Position numbers and translations under genes: made by a program
Source: Caproicibacterium argilliputei
Lineage (GTDB): Bacteria; Bacillota; Clostridia; Oscillospirales; Acutalibacteraceae
Reading direction: 5' to 3'
DNA: 64,000 nucleotides
Assembly: GCF_029211325.2 (NCBI RefSeq)
Contig: NZ_CP135996.1
Span: 744,001 to 808,000, forward strand
Part shown: positions 1-7,580 of the stretch, piece after piece
Numbering within the stretch: position 1 is the stretch's first letter
How the letters are laid out: each line of letters begins with the position of its first letter
Notes under the pieces: model-generated
Databases searched by the model: none
Seen by the model: the letters and a program-made list of their open reading frames with translations, nothing else
Told to the model about the DNA's origin: nothing

Positions 1-13
1 GACAAGGTGTGGC

Positions 14-1234
14 TTAATCGCTGCGGGACAGCCGGCGTGACCGCACGGCACGGTACAGCCGCCCAAGCAGCGGACCGCACGCCAGCAGCAGTGCACCCAT
101 CAGCGCAATGGCGGCGGCGGGCGTACCGGCGGCAGTGGAAACCGCGCCGCTGAGGGGGCTTGCGGCAATCATCAGCAGACTGTACAGCATACTGCTTACC
201 GACAGCAGCGTTGCGCGCTGGTCGCTGGGAAGCGTGTCGTTCAGCGCAGCGCCGGAAGCGGTGTCGAGCATACCGTCAAAAACAGCGGCAAGCGCGGCAC
301 CGACAATCGAAAGCGGGGCAAACCCTGCCGCGGCGAGCAGCGTGCCCGCACCTGCAAAGACAATGCAGAGCATCGCCAGCGCAAAGAATGTTCGCTTTTT
401 TGCGGCGCGTGGCGCGAGCCAAACGCCGACTGAGCCGAGCAGGTCAATCAGCAGCAAGGGAATACCGATGGCACCTGCCGGCAGACCAATCGTGGGCAGA
501 TAGTCCTGCAGCAGCATGAGCGTCATGTAGTTTGCCGTGGAAACACCTGCGGTACTGAGCATGATGCAGGCGGCGCGGGGATTTTTCCGCAGAAAGCAGA
601 AGCTCTGTTGAAAATGCACCGCAAGCCGGTGCGGCAGTTCTCGGAGCGCCCGTGCAGCGCGTGCCTTTTGCGCGTCTGTCACAAGCGGTTCATGCAGAGC
701 GGCTGCCAGCAGGCTGGACGCCAACCCCAGCACAGCAGTCAGCACATAGCAGACCTGCCAACCGGCGGCAACCGCCCAAAAACTGCTTAGACCGGAAACC
801 GCAAACGAAACGCGGCAAAGGACACTCTGCCGCGAACTGACAGCAAGATAGCGCTCCTGCTGTCCGGCTGCAAGCAGGCTGTCGTAAAGCAACGCTTGGT
901 CGGTGCCGGACGTTAGGTTGTAGCTGAGCGCATTAAAAATCATGGAGAGCAGAACACCGAAAAAATTGTCAATGGCCAGCATACACACACAGCTGACCGT
1001 AACCAAAATTCCGCTGCAGAACAGCGTGCGCCTGCGCCCAAGCAGGTCTGCTGCCATGCCGCTTGGCACTTCACAGCAGAAGCTGACCAGATGAAAGACT
1101 GCCTCCGCTACGCCGACCTGCGCAAGGTTAAATCCACGGTGGATGAGCAGAAAAACCCAGATGGCATCGGTAATGCGGAAGGATGTGAGAAACTCGAAAA
1201 AATATAGTTTTAAGATTTGACTGCGAATCTGCAT
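14..1234 (-). CDS. MFS drug-efflux-type transporter
   Basis: A 406-residue major facilitator superfamily protein, predicted to be a proton-coupled exporter of the cytoplasmic membrane. About twelve hydrophobic segments are visible, and the loop EVPSGMAADLLGRRR near residue 70 fits the MFS motif A region between helices 2 and 3. I chose ATG at 1234 because AAAGGAG precedes it; the longer open frame runs back through an intrinsic terminator and is not coding. The gene follows a leader peptide, a terminator and a hairpin covering its own Shine-Dalgarno. That layout is typical of drug-inducible efflux or ribosome-protection genes in Firmicutes. The substrate cannot be read from sequence; antibiotic export is inference from the regulation. 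Confidence 0.88.
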   Translation of the reverse strand: MQIRSQILKLYFFEFLTSFRITDAIWVFLLIHRGFNLAQVGVAEAVFHLVSFCCEVPSGMAADLLGRRRTLFCSGILVTVSCVCMLAIDNFFGVLLSMIFNALSYNLTSGTDQALLYDSLLAAGQQERYLAVSSRQSVLCRVSFAVSGLSSFWAVAAGWQVCYVLTAVLGLASSLLAAALHEPLVTDAQKARAARALRELPHRLAVHFQQSFCFLRKNPRAACIMLSTAGVSTANYMTLMLLQDYLPTIGLPAGAIGIPLLLIDLLGSVGVWLAPRAAKKRTFFALAMLCIVFAGAGTLLAAAGFAPLSIVGAALAAVFDGMLDTASGAALNDTLPSDQRATLLSVSSMLYSLLMIAASPLSGAVSTAAGTPAAAIALMGALLLACGPLLGRLYRAVRSRRLSRSD

Positions 1235-1245
1235 AGAGAGCCGCT

Positions 1246-1273
1246 CCTTTTTATGTAAAATTTCATAAAAAGG
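1246..1273 (-). promoter_or_regulatory. Hairpin sequestering the MFS Shine-Dalgarno
   Basis: A perfect 10-bp inverted repeat (arms 1246-1255 and 1264-1273, 8-nt loop). In the transcript the 3' arm CATAAAAAGG contains most of the AAGGAG ribosome-binding site of the MFS gene. Formation of the hairpin would block initiation, which suggests translational control on top of the upstream terminator. Confidence 0.6.
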
Positions 1274-1290
1274 GAAAGCCGCACCCACAC

Positions 1291-1319
1291 AAAAAAGGCC
1301 ACGGCAAAACGCCGCGGCC
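1291..1319 (-). terminator. Leader attenuator terminator upstream of the MFS gene
   Basis: On the minus strand a 9-bp stem (1311-1319 with 1297-1305, one G-U pair, loop GTTTT) is followed by six T. It lies between the leader peptide and the MFS start with no gene ending just before it except the 20-codon leader, so it is placed to abort transcription prematurely. Confidence 0.75.
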
Positions 1320-1370
1320 CGTGTTTTCACGTAAAACCGTTTTGTTTACCGCAAAAAGGGCGCACTTCCC

Positions 1371-1433
1371 CTATTTGCAGCAAAATTCGGCCCAAATTGC
1401 AGGATAATAACCATACGGATTCCGTACATCCAT
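1371..1433 (-). CDS. 20-residue regulatory leader peptide
   Basis: A small ORF starting MDVRNPYGYYP and ending EFCCK, with a strong Shine-Dalgarno (AAAGGAGG) correctly spaced before ATG. It starts about 30 nt after a near-consensus promoter and is followed by an intrinsic terminator and then the MFS exporter. Its own ribosome-binding region (1433-1440, TGCGCCCT on plus) is complementary to the segment just after its stop (1357-1364, AGGGCGCA), so translation of the leader would change downstream RNA folding. Family knowledge: short leaders of this kind sense ribosome stalling by antibiotics ahead of resistance genes. I do not recognise this exact peptide; its function as a sensor is inference. 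Confidence 0.65.
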   Translation of the reverse strand: MDVRNPYGYYPAIWAEFCCK

Positions 1434-1470
1434 GCGCCCTCCTTTCAGTAAATGCAATTAGAATGCTTTT

Positions 1471-1499
1471 AGTATAACAGAAAAGAGGGCAAAATACAA
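1471..1499 (-). promoter_or_regulatory. Promoter for leader peptide and MFS gene
   Basis: TTGTAT (1494-1499), 17-bp spacer, TATACT (1471-1476) on the minus strand. Transcription would start near 1463, giving a leader RNA of about 230 nt before the MFS start. Confidence 0.75.
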
Positions 1500-1760
1500 C
1501 TATGAAAAATCGTGCTTTTCCTTTTTTTCTTTTTGCAGGCCGTTTGGTTTCTTGTTTTCCGGCTTTGGAATGCTGTAAAGGTCGGTAAAAGACTCTGCTT
1601 CTGATTCCGACAGCGGCGGGTACATGATCAGCCCAGTGCATTCCTGCGCGGAAACCACATTGTCTGCTTCGTTCAAGTAATCGTCTGTGTAGCCCAGCAG
1701 GTCTTTGTCCTGCGGCTCTGGTTTGGCATTCGGCTTTGCTTTTTCTGTGTTCCGTTTCAT
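1500..1760 (-). CDS. Small conserved-looking hydrophilic protein, function unknown
   Basis: An 86-residue acidic and lysine-rich protein with no membrane segment and no signal peptide. I chose ATG at 1760 because AAAGGAG lies 8 nt upstream; the longer frame reading back to 1832 lacks a site. The middle part (YLNEADNVVSAQECTG then PPLSESEAES) looks structured, while the two ends are charged and probably flexible. It resembles small hypothetical proteins I associate with Ruminococcaceae, but I cannot name a family. Its stop codon abuts the promoter of the downstream MFS leader. Confidence 0.6.
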   Translation of the reverse strand: MKRNTEKAKPNAKPEPQDKDLLGYTDDYLNEADNVVSAQECTGLIMYPPLSESEAESFTDLYSIPKPENKKPNGLQKEKKEKHDFS

Positions 1761-1871
1761 AGGTTCATCTCCTTTTACCATTAGTTTGTCCCCAGCGTGT
1801 AAAAGTAGGCGAGAAAAATATTGCCTGCCCAACGTGCTTTTCCTGCATATTCTGTGGTGGAGGTGAGAAAT

Positions 1872-2384
1872 GTGTTTCCTTATATTGGAAAATATAAAGC
1901 GTTTACCGATTTAATTGACCACGGCACGCCCCTGGCGCGGGCGCAGATTCGCGGAGTGGGGCAGTACCGCGCGGTGCATGGCGTGCTGCGGCTGTACGAA
2001 GCCCCCGGCGGTACGGTGGTGACAGCGGAGGTCTTTGGCCTGCCGGTTGAAAAAAAGCCCTGTGCTGTGAATATTTTTGCACTGCATATTCACAGCGGCA
2101 GCAGCTACACCGGTACAGCGGATGACCCACTGAAAGATACGGACGGCCACTTTAATCCGGGTGGCTGCCCGCACCCGGCGCACGCGGGCGACCTGCCGCC
2201 GCTGTTCGCTGCGCGCGACGGTTTTGCCTGTATGGCGGTTTACACCGACCGGTTCAAACCGAAGGAGGTTCTGCGGCGGACGGCGGTCATTCATCTGAAA
2301 CCAGATGACTTCCATTCACAGCCTGCAGGAGACGCCGGTGAAAAGATTGCCTGCGGCGAAATCTATCTGGCACGCAAGTCTTGA
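1872..2384 (+). CDS. Cytoplasmic Cu/Zn superoxide dismutase-like protein
   Basis: A 170-residue protein with the Cu/Zn-SOD fold signature. The metal ligands appear complete: HIH (two copper ligands), GHFNP, then HPAHAGD carrying two further His and the zinc Asp, and the late His in AVIHLKPDD. Two Cys (PGGCPHP and IACGE) sit where the family disulfide is expected. The start is GTG at 1872, with GGAGGTG 6 nt upstream; an ATG at 1821 has no such site. There is no signal peptide, whereas most bacterial SodC is exported. It may be a true dismutase or a fold relative with another role. Confidence 0.75.
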   Translation: MFPYIGKYKAFTDLIDHGTPLARAQIRGVGQYRAVHGVLRLYEAPGGTVVTAEVFGLPVEKKPCAVNIFALHIHSGSSYTGTADDPLKDTDGHFNPGGCPHPAHAGDLPPLFAARDGFACMAVYTDRFKPKEVLRRTAVIHLKPDDFHSQPAGDAGEKIACGEIYLARKS

Positions 2385-2409
2385 CAAAAAAACAGACCTG
2401 TGCCATACT
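2381..2409 (+). promoter_or_regulatory. Promoter of the thiamine operon
   Basis: TTGACA (2381-2386), 17-bp spacer, CATACT (2404-2409). The -35 box overlaps the stop codon of the SOD-like gene. It stands about 50 nt before the TPP aptamer. Confidence 0.7.
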
Positions 2410-2465
2410 AAAGGGGCAGATGCAGGTCGCATCTGCAAAAACACGGCGCAAGCCGTCATAAACAC

Positions 2466-2551
2466 TTTGCAGGGGTGCTCTTCGGAGCTGAGAGAGCAAA
2501 CGTTTGCTTAACCCTTTGAACCTGTCAGTTAACGCTGTCGTAGGAAGCAAA
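2466..2551 (+). promoter_or_regulatory. TPP riboswitch (THI element)
   Basis: The conserved THI-box segments are all present: AGGGGTGC, GCTGAGAGAG, ACCCTTTGAACCTG and the run GTTAACGCTGTCGTAGGAA. Arms TTTGC (2466-2470) and GCAAA (2547-2551) close helix P1. The element precedes thiamine pyrimidine genes and is followed by an intrinsic terminator, so bound thiamine pyrophosphate would end transcription early. Confidence 0.95.
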
Positions 2552-2567
2552 TCGTACTTGCATTTTT

Positions 2568-2606
2568 GAAGCACAATTGCTGTATACGGGCGATTGGGCT
2601 TCTTTT
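2568..2606 (+). terminator. Expression-platform terminator of the TPP riboswitch
   Basis: GAAGC and CAATTGC pair with GCGATTG and GCTTC across a short loop, followed by TTTTTT. It sits directly after the aptamer and before the first gene. Confidence 0.8.
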
Positions 2607-2647
2607 TTATGCTTCTGCAAAGAAACTTGCAAAGGAAGGTCGGGCAA

Positions 2648-3097
2648 ATGCAGGCGTATTACCGAATGCTGGATGCAAATGTAAATCGGGCGTGCGAGGG
2701 ACTGCGCGTCTGTGAGGACTTCGCAAGGTTCTGCTGCGATGACCGGGAGCTGTCGGCGGCTTGCCGCCGGCTGCGGCACCGTGTACGGGAACTGGCAGAA
2801 GCGGCGGCACCGCAGTGCCTGCAGGCGCGCAGCGCCGCTGCAGACGTGGGGTGTGTGACCAGCGCCAAAAGCACTGTGGACAGGCGCACTGGGGTGCGGT
2901 CATTGCTGGAGGCAAATTGCAAACGAGCGCAGGAGGCCCTGCGCACCGCAGAGGAAGTGTACAAGCTGCTGCAGCAGGACGCACAGGCAAAGGAAACGGA
3001 GCAGTGCCGCTTCACGGTGTATACGCTGGAAAAGGAATTGCTGCAGAAGGCAGAAAGCTTGCTGCGGCGGGCAGAAACAACGGACGGAAAGGATTAG
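2648..3097 (+). CDS. ThiD2-like thiamine pyrimidine protein
   Basis: A 149-residue soluble protein whose opening [25 protein letters not shown] is the hallmark of the ThiD2 domain, also found as the N-terminal part of some thiamine-phosphate synthases. Published work assigns ThiD2 a hydroxymethylpyrimidine phosphate kinase role. Here the domain stands alone, without a ThiE half. I chose ATG at 2648, preceded by GGAAGG; the frame upstream lies in the riboswitch terminator. It is first in the TPP-controlled operon and stops 4 bp before thiC, so it probably phosphorylates the ThiC product. Confidence 0.8.
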   Translation: MQAYYRMLDANVNRACEGLRVCEDFARFCCDDRELSAACRRLRHRVRELAEAAAPQCLQARSAAADVGCVTSAKSTVDRRTGVRSLLEANCKRAQEALRTAEEVYKLLQQDAQAKETEQCRFTVYTLEKELLQKAESLLRRAETTDGKD

Positions 3098-3101
3098 AAA
3101 C

Positions 3102-4403
3102 ATGGAATATGCAACGCAGATGGAAGCAGCCAAAAAGGGGATTTTGACGCAGCAGATGCAGTCTGTTGCGGCACAGGAGCAGATTGCGCCGGAAACGCTG
3201 CTGCAGCGTGTGGCGGCGGGCACCGTGGTGATTCCGGCAAACCATCATCACAAAAGCCTGCGCCCCCACGGCATTGGGCAGGGGCTTTCCACCAAAATCA
3301 ACGTAAACCTTGGCATCTCCGGGGACTGTCGGGACTATACCTGCGAGCTGGCAAAAGCAAAGCTGGCACTTCAGTTTGACGCCGAAGCAATCATGGACTT
3401 GTCAAACTACGGAAAGACCAACACCTTCCGCAAGCAGCTGCTGGAACTTTCGACAGCCATGGTTGGCACCGTGCCGATGTATGATGCGGTCGGCTATCTG
3501 GAAAAAGACCTGCGCGACATCAAGGCGAAAGATTTTTTGGAGGTGGTGCGTGCCCACGCAGAGGAGGGAGTGGATTTTGTCACGATTCATGCCGGCATCA
3601 ACCGCAAAAGCATTGACAGCTTTGAGCGCAGCGGCCGCCGGATGAACATTGTTTCACGGGGCGGTTCACTGATTTACGCATGGATGAAAATGACCGGAAA
3701 TGAGAATCCGTTTTTCGAGTATTTCGATGACCTGATGGACATTCTCTATGCGCATGATGTGACCATCTCCCTTGGGGACGCCATGCGCCCCGGATGCATT
3801 GACGACGCAACAGATGCGGCGCAGGTCAGCGAACTGGTGGAGCTGGGGCTGCTGACGGAGCGTGCGTGGAGCCATCATGTGCAGGTGATGATTGAAGGGC
3901 CGGGACACATGATGCTGCAGGAAATCGCGCCAAATATGCAGATGGAAAAGCGGCTGTGCCACAATGCGCCGTTTTATGTTCTGGGGCCGCTGGTTACAGA
4001 CATTGCGCCCGGCTATGACCACATTACTTCCGCCATCGGCGGCGCGGTGGCTGCCGCTGCCGGCGCGGACTTTCTGTGCTATGTGACACCGGCGGAGCAT
4101 CTGCGCCTGCCGAGTCTGCCTGACGTGAAGGAGGGTATCCTTGCGGCAAAAATTGCCGCACATGCCGGTGATCTTGTAAAAAATGTGCCGGGTGCGCGCG
4201 CGTGGGACAACCGGATGGGAGATGCCCGCCGCGCACTGGATTGGGGCGCCATGTTCAAGGAAGCACTTGACCGCGAAAAGGCAGAGGCGTATTTTCAGAG
4301 TGCGCATCCGGCGGAAAAAAACACCTGCACCATGTGTGGAAAAATGTGTGCTGTGCGGAATATGAACCGAATCCTGCAGGGAGAGAGTGTGAGCCTGCAA
4401 TAA
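3102..4403 (+). CDS. thiC: Phosphomethylpyrimidine synthase ThiC
   Basis: A radical-SAM enzyme that rearranges aminoimidazole ribotide into HMP-phosphate, the pyrimidine half of thiamine. The 433-residue length matches the short clostridial/archaeal-type ThiC. Visible features include STKINVNLG, the long conserved MIEGPGHMM segment and the C-terminal cluster motif CTMCGKMC that binds the 4Fe-4S centre. AAAGGA lies upstream of the ATG. It is coupled to the ThiD2-like gene by a 4-bp gap and shares its TPP riboswitch. No thiazole or coupling genes (thiG, thiE, thiM) are present in this window. Confidence 0.96.
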   Translation: MEYATQMEAAKKGILTQQMQSVAAQEQIAPETLLQRVAAGTVVIPANHHHKSLRPHGIGQGLSTKINVNLGISGDCRDYTCELAKAKLALQFDAEAIMDLSNYGKTNTFRKQLLELSTAMVGTVPMYDAVGYLEKDLRDIKAKDFLEVVRAHAEEGVDFVTIHAGINRKSIDSFERSGRRMNIVSRGGSLIYAWMKMTGNENPFFEYFDDLMDILYAHDVTISLGDAMRPGCIDDATDAAQVSELVELGLLTERAWSHHVQVMIEGPGHMMLQEIAPNMQMEKRLCHNAPFYVLGPLVTDIAPGYDHITSAIGGAVAAAAGADFLCYVTPAEHLRLPSLPDVKEGILAAKIAAHAGDLVKNVPGARAWDNRMGDARRALDWGAMFKEALDREKAEAYFQSAHPAEKNTCTMCGKMCAVRNMNRILQGESVSLQ

Positions 4404-4412
4404 CAAGAAAGG

Positions 4413-4437
4413 CTGGGGCGCAGTGCCTCGGTTTTTT
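4413..4437 (+). terminator. Terminator after thiC
   Basis: A 7-bp stem with wobble pairs (CTGGGGC with GCCTCGG, loop GCAGT) followed by six T. Confidence 0.55.
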
Positions 4438-4507
4438 GATGTGGTGAAGACAAGAAAACTGCACGATATTTTTTCTTCCATATATATGAAAAATATAGAA
4501 TATTTTG

Positions 4508-4536
4508 TTGACAAGTTCCGCTCCTACGGCTATTAT
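4508..4536 (+). promoter_or_regulatory. Promoter of the first XRE-cupin gene
   Basis: TTGACA (4508-4513), 17-bp spacer, TATTAT (4531-4536). Confidence 0.75.
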
Positions 4537-4583
4537 GGTAATAGCTTTGGTTTTTTGATTTCGTAAGCAAGGAGGTGACGCCT

Positions 4584-5186
4584 TTGAATGCAAATGCAGC
4601 CATCGGCGCCAAAGTCAAGGAACTTCGTACACAAAAGAAACATACCCTGAAACAGCTCAGTGAGGCCAGCGGCCTTTCCATTGGCTTTCTGTCACAGTTT
4701 GAGCGGGGCATTTCCTCAATCGCGCTGGATTCATTGGAAAAAGTGGCTCAGGTACTGGAAGTGCCGCTTTCAGTTTTGTTTGAGGAAAGTGGCGGCTTGC
4801 TGAGTAAAGACCCTGTGGTGCACGGTGTGGATCTGCAGCCCAGTAAAGTCAGCAATCAGATTTACCAGTATCTGCTAAAACGTCCGGAGGAAGAGTTTAC
4901 CATGCTGCCGCGCTTGTTTGTGCTGATGCCTTTTGAAAATCAAGAGGAGCTGCCGGAGATGTACACGCACGACGGCGAAGAATTTGTCTATGTCTTGGAG
5001 GGAGTCGTTACCTTCTTTTTGGAGGCAGAGTCCTATGTGCTGTATCCGGGTGACAGTATTCACATTCACTCCCGTCAGCGCCACAACTGGATGAATCGTA
5101 CAACGCGGATTGCGCGCCTTTTAACCGTGAACACACCGAATCCGCTGCCGCCTGCCGGCAGTGAAGACACTGCGGAAGACGCTTGA
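4584..5186 (+). CDS. XRE-family regulator with C-terminal cupin domain
   Basis: A 200-residue transcription factor. Residues 10-60 form a helix-turn-helix (LKQLSEASGLSIGFLSQFERG), and the C-terminal half is a cupin fold (THDGEEFVYVLEGVV, then LYPGDSIHIHSRQRHNW) that would bind a small ligand or metal. I chose TTG at 4584, because GGAGGTGA lies 5 nt upstream. Family members control amino-acid, polyamine or sulfur uptake, but no target gene is adjacent. A second regulator of the same architecture follows directly. Confidence 0.88.
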   Translation: MNANAAIGAKVKELRTQKKHTLKQLSEASGLSIGFLSQFERGISSIALDSLEKVAQVLEVPLSVLFEESGGLLSKDPVVHGVDLQPSKVSNQIYQYLLKRPEEEFTMLPRLFVLMPFENQEELPEMYTHDGEEFVYVLEGVVTFFLEAESYVLYPGDSIHIHSRQRHNWMNRTTRIARLLTVNTPNPLPPAGSEDTAEDA

Positions 5187-5200
5187 TTTTTGAGCTAACC

Positions 5201-5237
5201 GGCCCTTGTGCGTCCGTGCAGGCACAGGGCCTTTTTT
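5201..5237 (+). terminator. Terminator after the first XRE-cupin gene
   Basis: GGCCCTTGTGC pairs with GCACAGGGCC (one bulge), followed by a run of six T. Confidence 0.85.
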
Positions 5238-5358
5238 ATGCAATCAAACAAAAGCACTTTTATTATGAAAGTTTTGCTGCATGATCCTTCATTGCTTATT
5301 TTAAAAACAGATACTCGCAAACGAAATAACGCTTTGTTTCCCCTGTGTGCGCAGGTGG

Positions 5359-5387
5359 TTTACGTGTCAGAAAAAATGTGGTATAAT
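5359..5387 (+). promoter_or_regulatory. Promoter of the second XRE-cupin gene
   Basis: TTTACG (5359-5364), 17-bp spacer, TATAAT (5382-5387). Confidence 0.7.
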
Positions 5388-5401
5388 CACAAAATCAGAG
5401 T

Positions 5402-5427
5402 ATGTTGTGCTGTATTATGCACAACAT
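5402..5427 (+). promoter_or_regulatory. Candidate operator (perfect inverted repeat)
   Basis: ATGTTGTGC (5402-5410) and GCACAACAT (5419-5427) form perfect 9-bp arms around 8 bp. The repeat starts a few bases past the predicted transcription start of the adjacent regulator gene, so it may be an autoregulatory site. A role as an mRNA hairpin cannot be excluded. Confidence 0.5.
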
Positions 5428-5471
5428 CGATACGGAACTATACAATTTTTAAAGTCGGGGAAGTGCGGCGG

Positions 5472-6023
5472 TTGGATGATTTAAATCGAAATGTAGCGGC
5501 AAATCTGCGCCGCCTGCGCAGAAGTAAGCAGATGAGTTTGGACGGCGCAGCACGCGAAACCGGTCTGAGCAAAAGTATGCTGGGGCAGATTGAACGCGGT
5601 GAGGCAAATCCGACGCTGAGTACCCTTGAAAAAATCATGAGCGGTCTGCGCGTTTCCTTTATGGATTTGGTCAGTCCGCTCAAGGAGTCGGCATACTTGG
5701 TTCGCCGCGACAGTCTGGTGCCGGTAAAAGAGGAACCGAACGCTTACAGCAGCGTAGCTTATTTTCCCTATGAGCAGGACAGGAGTTTTGCACTTTATGA
5801 GATAACTGTGGAGCCGGGAAAAGTTTATCACTGCTCTGCACACGGGGCGCGCACGGCGGCGTTTTTGGTGGTGGTATCGGGCAGACTGTTGTTAGAAACA
5901 GAAGGAAAAAATTATCGGCTTTGTGCGGGGGATGCCATTCGCTTTTGCACCGACTGTGCACACAGGTATTTTTGTGAAGGTGCCGAAAGGCTCCGGCTGT
6001 TTCTGGTGCTTTATTGGACTTGA
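5472..6023 (+). CDS. XRE-family regulator with C-terminal cupin domain (second copy)
   Basis: About 183 residues. The helix-turn-helix covers residues 5-60 (MSLDGAARETGLSKSMLGQIERGEANP), followed by a cupin half with AFLVVVSGRLLLE and CAGDAIRF. The start is uncertain: TTG at 5472 or GTG at 5463, both behind GGGGAA; the former gives the better spacing. The open frame continues back to 5208 but that part crosses a terminator and a promoter. It is divergent in sequence from the upstream regulator, so the pair is not a recent duplication. Its target is unknown; the adjacent alcohol dehydrogenase is a candidate. Confidence 0.85.
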   Translation: MDDLNRNVAANLRRLRRSKQMSLDGAARETGLSKSMLGQIERGEANPTLSTLEKIMSGLRVSFMDLVSPLKESAYLVRRDSLVPVKEEPNAYSSVAYFPYEQDRSFALYEITVEPGKVYHCSAHGARTAAFLVVVSGRLLLETEGKNYRLCAGDAIRFCTDCAHRYFCEGAERLRLFLVLYWT

Positions 6024-6074
6024 ACGCTGTGCAGAGCGTTCACAATCCGCCGGGAGGCAATTCTTAAAAAAGAA

Positions 6075-6103
6075 TTGACAATATACTGCACGGCGTATAT
6101 AAT
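6075..6103 (+). promoter_or_regulatory. Promoter of the first Fe-ADH gene
   Basis: Perfect consensus TTGACA (6075-6080), 17-bp spacer, TATAAT (6098-6103). Confidence 0.85.
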
Positions 6104-6148
6104 GAATGTCATCGAGAGTCATTTTGAAATCACGCAGAAGTTAAGGAA

Positions 6149-6195
6149 CGAAGGTGTTCCGGCAGGTCAGCTGTCGGGCACCTTCGCTTTTTCTT
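6149..6195 (+). terminator. Terminator-like hairpin in the Fe-ADH leader
   Basis: CGAAGGTG (6149-6156) pairs perfectly with CACCTTCG (6179-6186) and is followed by CTTTTTCTTTT. It lies about 40 nt after the promoter start and 45 nt before the gene. The overlapping GGAAC/GTTCC pair around 6146-6160 could form a competing structure that frees the terminator arm. Confidence 0.6.
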
Positions 6196-6240
6196 TTGCA
6201 GGATTCCTATTTTATTCCTGCGAAAAAGGAGCGACAGAAT

Positions 6241-7374
6241 ATGCAGTTTGAGTATCATCTTCCGGTTCATTTGATTTTCGGGCGCGGTGTTTCTGCGCAG
6301 ATTGGCGCACAGACGGCGAAGTACGGGAAAAAAGCATTGGTCGTTACCGGCCGGCACAGTACGAAAAAATCCGGTCTGTTGGGACGTTCCGTTGAGCTGC
6401 TGCAGGCGGCGGGCGTGCTGCCGGTGCTGTTTGACCAGGTGGAGCAGAATCCGCTGACCACAACGGTGGAAGCGGGCGTGGCACTTGTCAAAAGCGAATC
6501 CTGCGATGTGGTGGTTGCACTCGGCGGCGGCAGCATCATGGACGCCGCCAAAGGGATTGCGTTTATGGCGTGCAATGAGGGCGATGTCAGTGATTACATT
6601 TTCGGGCGGAAGGTTTCCCACCGGGCGCTGCCGCTGGTGCTTGTGCCGACTACCTGCGGAACGGGCAGTGAGGGCAACGGTTTTGCGGTGCTCTCTAATC
6701 CGGAAACCAAGGACAAAAAGTCCCTGCGCGGAACGATGATTGTCGCCAAAGCATCGCTCATTGACCCTGAACTGATGACAACTATGCCGAAGTCGGTGCT
6801 GGCCTCCGTCGGTTTTGACGCCTTGTGTCACAACATGGAGGCGTACCTTTCCCGCAGTGCCCAGCCAATGACTGACATCATGGCACTGGATGGAATCGAA
6901 CGCATCGGAAAGAGCCTGCCCGTGGTTTATCGCGACCCGCAAAACCAAAGTGCGTGGGAGTCGCTGACGTGGGGCAGCACCCTGGGCGGCATGGTGATTC
7001 ACACGGCGGGTGTGGCTGGGCCGCACGGTATGGAGCATCCGGCAAGCGGGCTGAAAAACATCGTGCACGGGCGCGGACTGGCGGCGTTGACGCCAGTGGT
7101 TTACCGACGCTCCATTGCGGGAGCACCGCAGAAATTTTCGGAAATTTCCCGCAGACTGGGCGGCAGGGATGAAACCGACTGCGTGGCTCGCATAGAAGCA
7201 CTGTTGGATGAAATTGACCTGCATCTGACGCTGGGCGAGCAGGGCATCACCAAAGAAGACGTGCCGTGGATGACGGAGAACTGTATCAAAGTTTCCGCAG
7301 GCAGTATGCAGAACCACCCGGTGCAGTTTACGGCATCTGAACTCTCTGAACTTTATCTGGAAGCCATCGGATAA
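6241..7374 (+). CDS. Iron-containing alcohol dehydrogenase (first)
   Basis: A 377-residue group III dehydrogenase that interconverts an aldehyde and an alcohol with NAD(P)H. The nucleotide motif GGGS is at 95-98, and the metal ligands D193, H197, H262 and H276 are all present. ATG at 6241 is preceded by AAGGAG; the frame upstream covers the leader hairpin. It is a single-gene unit: its original terminator was a hairpin at 7500-7516 that is now split by an insertion sequence. The substrate is not readable; butanol, 1,3-propanediol or lactaldehyde type activities are possible. Confidence 0.92.
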   Translation: MQFEYHLPVHLIFGRGVSAQIGAQTAKYGKKALVVTGRHSTKKSGLLGRSVELLQAAGVLPVLFDQVEQNPLTTTVEAGVALVKSESCDVVVALGGGSIMDAAKGIAFMACNEGDVSDYIFGRKVSHRALPLVLVPTTCGTGSEGNGFAVLSNPETKDKKSLRGTMIVAKASLIDPELMTTMPKSVLASVGFDALCHNMEAYLSRSAQPMTDIMALDGIERIGKSLPVVYRDPQNQSAWESLTWGSTLGGMVIHTAGVAGPHGMEHPASGLKNIVHGRGLAALTPVVYRRSIAGAPQKFSEISRRLGGRDETDCVARIEALLDEIDLHLTLGEQGITKEDVPWMTENCIKVSAGSMQNHPVQFTASELSELYLEAIG

Positions 7375-7580
7375 GCGGGATTACGCTATTTAGAAGCTTT
7401 ACATAGTGCATTGTGTTTTATGGTAACTATGATACTTTGATTAACTCTGACAGCGTTTAAAAATCTGACAGAACACACCCCATGTGAAAATAAAGTCTAA
7501 AAAACTGCCGTGGGAGACTGAACTGCACCCTTTTAGTTAGACAGTATGATATACTGAAATAACTAAAGGGGTGTTTTTAT

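Noticed and set aside
5208..5471. N-terminal 88-codon extension of the second XRE-cupin gene
   Set aside because: It crosses the terminator of the preceding gene, a -35/-10 promoter and an inverted repeat; the conserved domain starts after 5472.
6104..6240. Leader peptide ORF starting ATGAATGTC in the Fe-ADH leader
   Set aside because: Its ATG would lie at the transcription start with no ribosome site, and it reads through the terminator hairpin into the gene.
6130..7317. Long antisense open frame of 395 codons opposite the Fe-ADH; similar long antisense frames lie opposite wecB, the Gfo/Idh gene and the epimerase
   Set aside because: They mirror GC-biased codons of clearly identified genes, lack ribosome sites and show no protein-like features.
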